The translations under genes were made by a program, and so were the position numbers. The notes beneath the pieces were generated by a model. The model saw nothing but the letters and a program-made list of their open reading frames with translations. It was not told the DNA's origin and searched no databases. From the NCBI RefSeq assembly GCF_002277025.1, contig NZ_NIWD01000005.1, positions 1 through 64,000 of the forward strand: a DNA stretch of 64,000 nucleotides, given 5' to 3'. Origin of the DNA: Sphingopyxis sp. GW247-27LB (lineage in GTDB: Bacteria; Pseudomonadota; Alphaproteobacteria; Sphingomonadales; Sphingomonadaceae). Positions 61,351-64,000 of the stretch are shown here, in pieces; position 1 is the first letter of the stretch, and each line of letters opens with the position of its first letter.

Positions 61351-61878
61351 TTACAGCAGGATACTGACCCGACCCTGGGGCTTCAGGCTGTTCATATCGA
61401 GAAATACTCGCTTGGACACGATCCGGATTGCGCCGTCGATCACGCGCAACATATAGCGCGCATGTCCCACAAAGAGATCGGTGATATCATTCTTCGACCG
61501 ATAGGTCGTAAAAATACAGCCGACCTCGACGCCGGATTCTCCTCCGCCAAGGATACGAACATTGCTGATCAGCCGTGCCGAGTCAGAACGCGGCCATTCG
61601 GAATGCGCGCTGGGCTTTTTCAGCCGCTCCACACGGTGGCGCAAACGTGTATGATCATCGGCGATATAAAAAAGCGCCGCGGCCGAATCCGCATCGTCAC
61701 GTGATCCCGCCGTCGGGACTTCATAGATCGCGCCTTCAGCAAATAGCTCATACCATTCATCGAGCCGCCATTCGTCGAGCAGTGCGGCCTCGTGGTACAA
61801 GAAATCCTCATATTCCGAACGCGACAACGGCGAGAAAGATACGGAGCCGGCTTTAGTGATCGTCGTCACGTCGCTCAC
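61351..61878 (-). CDS. aromatic-ring-hydroxylating dioxygenase beta subunit
   Basis: A 175-residue NTF2-fold protein with the beta-subunit pattern FLYHEAALLDEWRLDEWYELF followed by a YE element and, near the end, RIVSKRVFLD. The GTG at 61878 overlaps the alpha stop (GTGA), the usual coupling for these subunits, and gives the usual length; the frame remains open further upstream inside the alpha gene but that is a shadow. The beta subunit is structural, building the alpha3beta3 oxygenase. Confidence 0.9.
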   Translation of the reverse strand: MSDVTTITKAGSVSFSPLSRSEYEDFLYHEAALLDEWRLDEWYELFAEGAIYEVPTAGSRDDADSAAALFYIADDHTRLRHRVERLKKPSAHSEWPRSDSARLISNVRILGGGESGVEVGCIFTTYRSKNDITDLFVGHARYMLRVIDGAIRIVSKRVFLDMNSLKPQGRVSILL

Positions 61879-63173
61879 AGCCCAGCCTCCATCCGCCGAT
61901 TCCATTCGCGCCAGAAAGTCCGCATCTGCTCTTCGTCGTCGCTGGCCGGCTGATCCTTGAGCATGCCGCGCGAGATGTCGTTCCATGGGGCGAACTGCGA
62001 CGCAGCATAGCCACGTTGTGCCGATTCCAGCGCCTCCACATCGTCCGGCGTTGCGAAGCCGCCGGGGCCCAAAAACTCGAGGAAGTTATCAAGCCGCCGC
62101 TTCCTTGCCTCCCGCGTCTCTCCCACTGGCGCCAAAGCCCAAGATGTTACGTTCATGAGATCGGGCGCATCGGGATAGAAGGTACGCACCGTAATCGCCA
62201 TGATATCGTTCATGACGAGATTGGGGAAAATACCCAGATTGCGATCACGATTGGCTATACGCGCTGCGCGCTCGGGCCCGACACGTTCGACCAATTCCTT
62301 GGTGATGGCGTCGATCTCGGCCTTGCCTTCCTCTCCCCAAGCAGGAATTGCGCGACCGATCGGCCGTCCCCAGGGAGCACGTCCTTCCACCATGCCGTGC
62401 CCCCCCCCCAAATCGAGACCGCGCGATGCGTTCTCCAGATCGTCGAGCGCGGCAGTCACTTCACCTTCGCCGATCGCCTTCATCAGATAGGCGAAATAGG
62501 TCTCATGGGTCTCGGCGGCGTGATAACCGTCAAAGCTGTTCTCTACGAGCAATTTCCAGTTTGCCCGGATACTATACTCTTGTGCACCGCCCACGATTTC
62601 CATCCCGTTGGGAGAATGATCCGCGACCAGATCGAGGATCTCTGCGGCTCCCTGGAGAAAGTCGACCAGCGGACGGGCATTGGGATCGTAATTGACAAAG
62701 AAGAAATCGCGATAGGAGTCCAAGCGCGGGACGGCTGCAAGATCGAGGCTGCCGTCTTTGCCGAAATTTTCAGGGTAAACTCCTGCCGGCGTGCGCGTGG
62801 CGTATTTGCCGTTATTGTTGAATGACCATCCGTGATAAAAGCATTTAAATCCGAGCGCGTTGCCGCATTTTTCGCGCGCCACCATAGCGCCTCGATGCGG
62901 ACAAGTGTTGAAGAATGCTCGATATTCGCCCCCGCGATCACGGTTGAAAATCAACTCGCGGCCTCCGACCTTGCGGGTCAGATAATCGTTGGGCTCCTTG
63001 AGCTCGGATCCGTGTCCAATAAACAGCCAACTGCGGTCGAAGATCAAGGCGCGCTCAAGCTCAAGAATCTCCGGGCTCGTGAACACGTCTCGCGAAACCT
63101 TGAACAAGCCCGCCTGCCGATCGTCCTGAATCCAACGACCCGATTTCCTTGCCGTTACCAATGCGGTGGCCAT
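61875..63173 (-). CDS. Rieske non-heme iron oxygenase alpha subunit
   Basis: The 432-residue catalytic subunit has Rieske [2Fe-2S] ligands Cys91-His93 and Cys111-His114, and mononuclear iron residues Asp215, His218 and His223 (DGYHAAETH), plus the expected later acidic ligand region. It should dihydroxylate an aromatic ring or oxidise a side chain with O2. Gene order ferredoxin-alpha-beta is complete, but no ferredoxin reductase is seen in the window. A run of ten G (62400-62409) lies within the coding frame at Gly256-258. The gene is otherwise intact. Confidence 0.93.
   Translation of the reverse strand: MATALVTARKSGRWIQDDRQAGLFKVSRDVFTSPEILELERALIFDRSWLFIGHGSELKEPNDYLTRKVGGRELIFNRDRGGEYRAFFNTCPHRGAMVAREKCGNALGFKCFYHGWSFNNNGKYATRTPAGVYPENFGKDGSLDLAAVPRLDSYRDFFFVNYDPNARPLVDFLQGAAEILDLVADHSPNGMEIVGGAQEYSIRANWKLLVENSFDGYHAAETHETYFAYLMKAIGEGEVTAALDDLENASRGLDLGGGHGMVEGRAPWGRPIGRAIPAWGEEGKAEIDAITKELVERVGPERAARIANRDRNLGIFPNLVMNDIMAITVRTFYPDAPDLMNVTSWALAPVGETREARKRRLDNFLEFLGPGGFATPDDVEALESAQRGYAASQFAPWNDISRGMLKDQPASDDEEQMRTFWREWNRRMEAGL
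62400..62409. repeat. homopolymer of ten C (G on the coding strand) inside the Rieske alpha gene
   Basis: The tract encodes the Gly256-Gly258 stretch (LGGGHG). Runs of this length slip readily in replication; a one-base change would truncate the oxygenase. Confidence 0.85.
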
Positions 63174-63211
63174 GACTATCTCTCCATTCTGCTATTTTTC
63201 ACTTCGGTCAC

Positions 63212-63532
63212 TCAGCTCTGACGCTCGGGGATATGGACGACTAGCCCGTCCATATCCTCGGTCAGCACGATCTGACAGGACAGACGCGACCGCCCGTCAG
63301 CCTCCAGCGCATATTCCAGCATATCGACTTCGTCTTGGGAGGGTGGGGCGAGGCGCGCGAGCCATTCCGGATCAATCCGCACGTGGCAGGTTGCACATGA
63401 CAATTCTCCGCCGCAATCCGCATCAATACCATCGATTCCTCCGCGTACCGCACCTTCCATCACCGATATGCCTGCCGAAATGTCGAGTCCGTTGCGCTCT
63501 CCTTCGGCCGAAACAAAATTGACCTTCACCAT
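63212..63532 (-). CDS. [2Fe-2S] ferredoxin, putidaredoxin/adrenodoxin type
   Basis: A 106-residue ferredoxin with cluster ligands Cys40, 46, 49 and 86 (C-x5-C-x2-C-x36-C), the spacing of vertebrate-type and putidaredoxin-like ferredoxins. The ATG at 63532 gives the family start KVNFVSAEGE. It lies 38 bp ahead of the Rieske alpha gene and presumably delivers electrons to it. A plant-type or Rieske-type ferredoxin is more common for such systems. An operator-like site lies 20 bp upstream. Confidence 0.92.
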   Translation of the reverse strand: MVKVNFVSAEGERNGLDISAGISVMEGAVRGGIDGIDADCGGELSCATCHVRIDPEWLARLAPPSQDEVDMLEYALEADGRSRLSCQIVLTEDMDGLVVHIPERQS

Positions 63533-63552
63533 AAATTCTACTTCCACATCAT

Positions 63553-63563
63553 TGGTAATACAT
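63553..63563. promoter_or_regulatory. operator candidate TGGTAATACAT upstream of the ferredoxin/Rieske operon
   Basis: 9 of 11 matches with a perfect left half (TTGGTAATAC), in the 70-bp gap between the CoA transferase end and the ferredoxin start. Confidence 0.45.
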
Positions 63564-63602
63564 TTGAACGTTTCGGCCCCGGCTGTCAATCTCGTTGCCG
63601 GA

Positions 63603-64000
63603 TCATGTGGCGCCGGGCAGTGCCAATCCCAGCTCGGCCATCGACGCCTGAACGGAGCGAACGGGCGGATCCAGCGGTGTTACCGAATACCGCGGTGCGG
63701 GGGCTGGCTGGACAACACCTTCAACATCGACAAACGCGCCGCGTTCAACCGAGTGGCGATGCCGTGGCGCTTCGTGAAGGCTCAGAACCGGTGCGAAGCA
63801 GATGTCGCTATGCTCCATGAGCGCGCACCATTCATCCCGCGTCCGAGTGCGAAATATCGACTCCAACCGCGCACGCAACGCCGGCCACAGGCCCTCATCG
63901 AGTTGCCGCGCGAAATCGGCGTCGTCCGAAAGACCAAGCCGCTCGAGCAGGAGCGCATAAAATTGCGGTTCGATCGATCCAATAGACACGAATAAGCCGT
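63603..64000 (-). CDS. CaiB/BaiF family protein, C-terminal part (runs off right edge)
   Basis: The last 130 or so residues of a family III CoA transferase or racemase, in frame from the window edge (GLFVSIGSIEPQFYALL). The segment closely parallels the racemase-like protein at 4933-5979: both contain EPQFYALL, a EWCA-L-E-SD-CFAPVLS stretch and VQPAPAPRYSVT near the end. It is therefore probably also alpha-methylacyl-CoA-racemase-like, but the catalytic His/Asp lie outside the window. Confidence 0.85.
   Translation of the reverse strand, partial: GLFVSIGSIEPQFYALLLERLGLSDDADFARQLDEGLWPALRARLESIFRTRTRDEWCALMEHSDICFAPVLSLHEAPRHRHSVERGAFVDVEGVVQPAPAPRYSVTPLDPPVRSVQASMAELGLALPGAT

Noticed and set aside
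1..64000. CRISPR arrays, tRNA or rRNA genes, replication or conjugation genes
   Set aside because: No regularly spaced repeats, cloverleaf sequences, ribosomal RNA segments, or rep/par/tra-type proteins were recognised on either strand.

Overview
The window looks like a stretch of a sphingomonad (Alphaproteobacteria, Sphingomonadaceae) genome, on a chromosome or large plasmid, that carries a dense catabolic island. The genus is not fixed by the sequence. The evidence for a sphingomonad is the TonB-dependent receptors, the style of the two-domain VOC dioxygenases and CoA transferases, high GC, and a REP-like palindrome between etfA and etfB of a kind I recall from sphingomonads. No tRNA, rRNA, CRISPR array or replication gene is seen.

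Layout. (1) 1-3950 is an insertion-sequence scar: the first codons of an IS110-type transposase leave the left edge, a TonB-receptor tail is cut at both ends, a complete IS21-type element (istAB) follows, and a reductase gene has lost its 5' end. (2) 3998-11126: TonB receptor, alpha-methylacyl-CoA-racemase-like protein and SDR (minus), divergent from a CoA transferase and an MFS transporter (plus). (3) 11133-22317: FadR-type regulator, pentapeptide-repeat protein, TetR with an Old Yellow Enzyme-type reductase, C-C hydrolase, CoA ligase, zinc alcohol dehydrogenase, Nudix hydrolase, SDR and crotonase. (4) 22523-34636: a flavin monooxygenase operon with a frameshifted FAH-family gene, an overlapping SDR/dehydrogenase/crotonase operon, an AhpD-like protein, etfAB and an extradiol dioxygenase. 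(5) 34894-44532: amidohydrolase, CoA transferase, two MaoC hydratases, a decayed SDR, a second FadR-type regulator, paired acyl-CoA dehydrogenases, a reductase and an esterase-like protein. (6) 44690-56573: twin APH-fold kinases, CoA ligase, LysR, an ACAD10/11-like dehydrogenase and SDR, then a MarR/phosphatase/extradiol dioxygenase operon, an SDR and a reductase. (7) 56584-64000: succinate-dehydrogenase-like flavoprotein, second C-C hydrolase, and an operon ferredoxin - Rieske alpha - beta - ACMSD-like amidohydrolase - APH kinase, with a partial CoA transferase at the right edge.

How the parts fit (inference): a hydrophobic, partly aromatic substrate enters through the TonB receptor and MFS carriers. 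It is hydroxylated by the Rieske and flavin oxygenases, ring-cleaved by the extradiol enzymes and C-C hydrolases, and the acyl pieces are processed by CoA ligases/transferases, acyl-CoA dehydrogenases (with EtfAB), hydratases and SDRs. Racemase-like CoA transferases suggest methyl-branched acyl chains. Three kinases beside an ACAD10/11-like enzyme suggest phosphorylation-assisted removal of a hydroxyl group, as in the levulinate (Lva) pathway. The substrate cannot be named from sequence alone.

The most striking signal is a recurring palindrome close to TGGTATTACCA, found mainly in promoter regions across the island. It resembles the TGGT-N3-ACCA operators of the FadR/PdhR/LldR branch of GntR regulators, and two regulators of that branch are encoded here. 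This points to one dispersed regulon covering most of the window.
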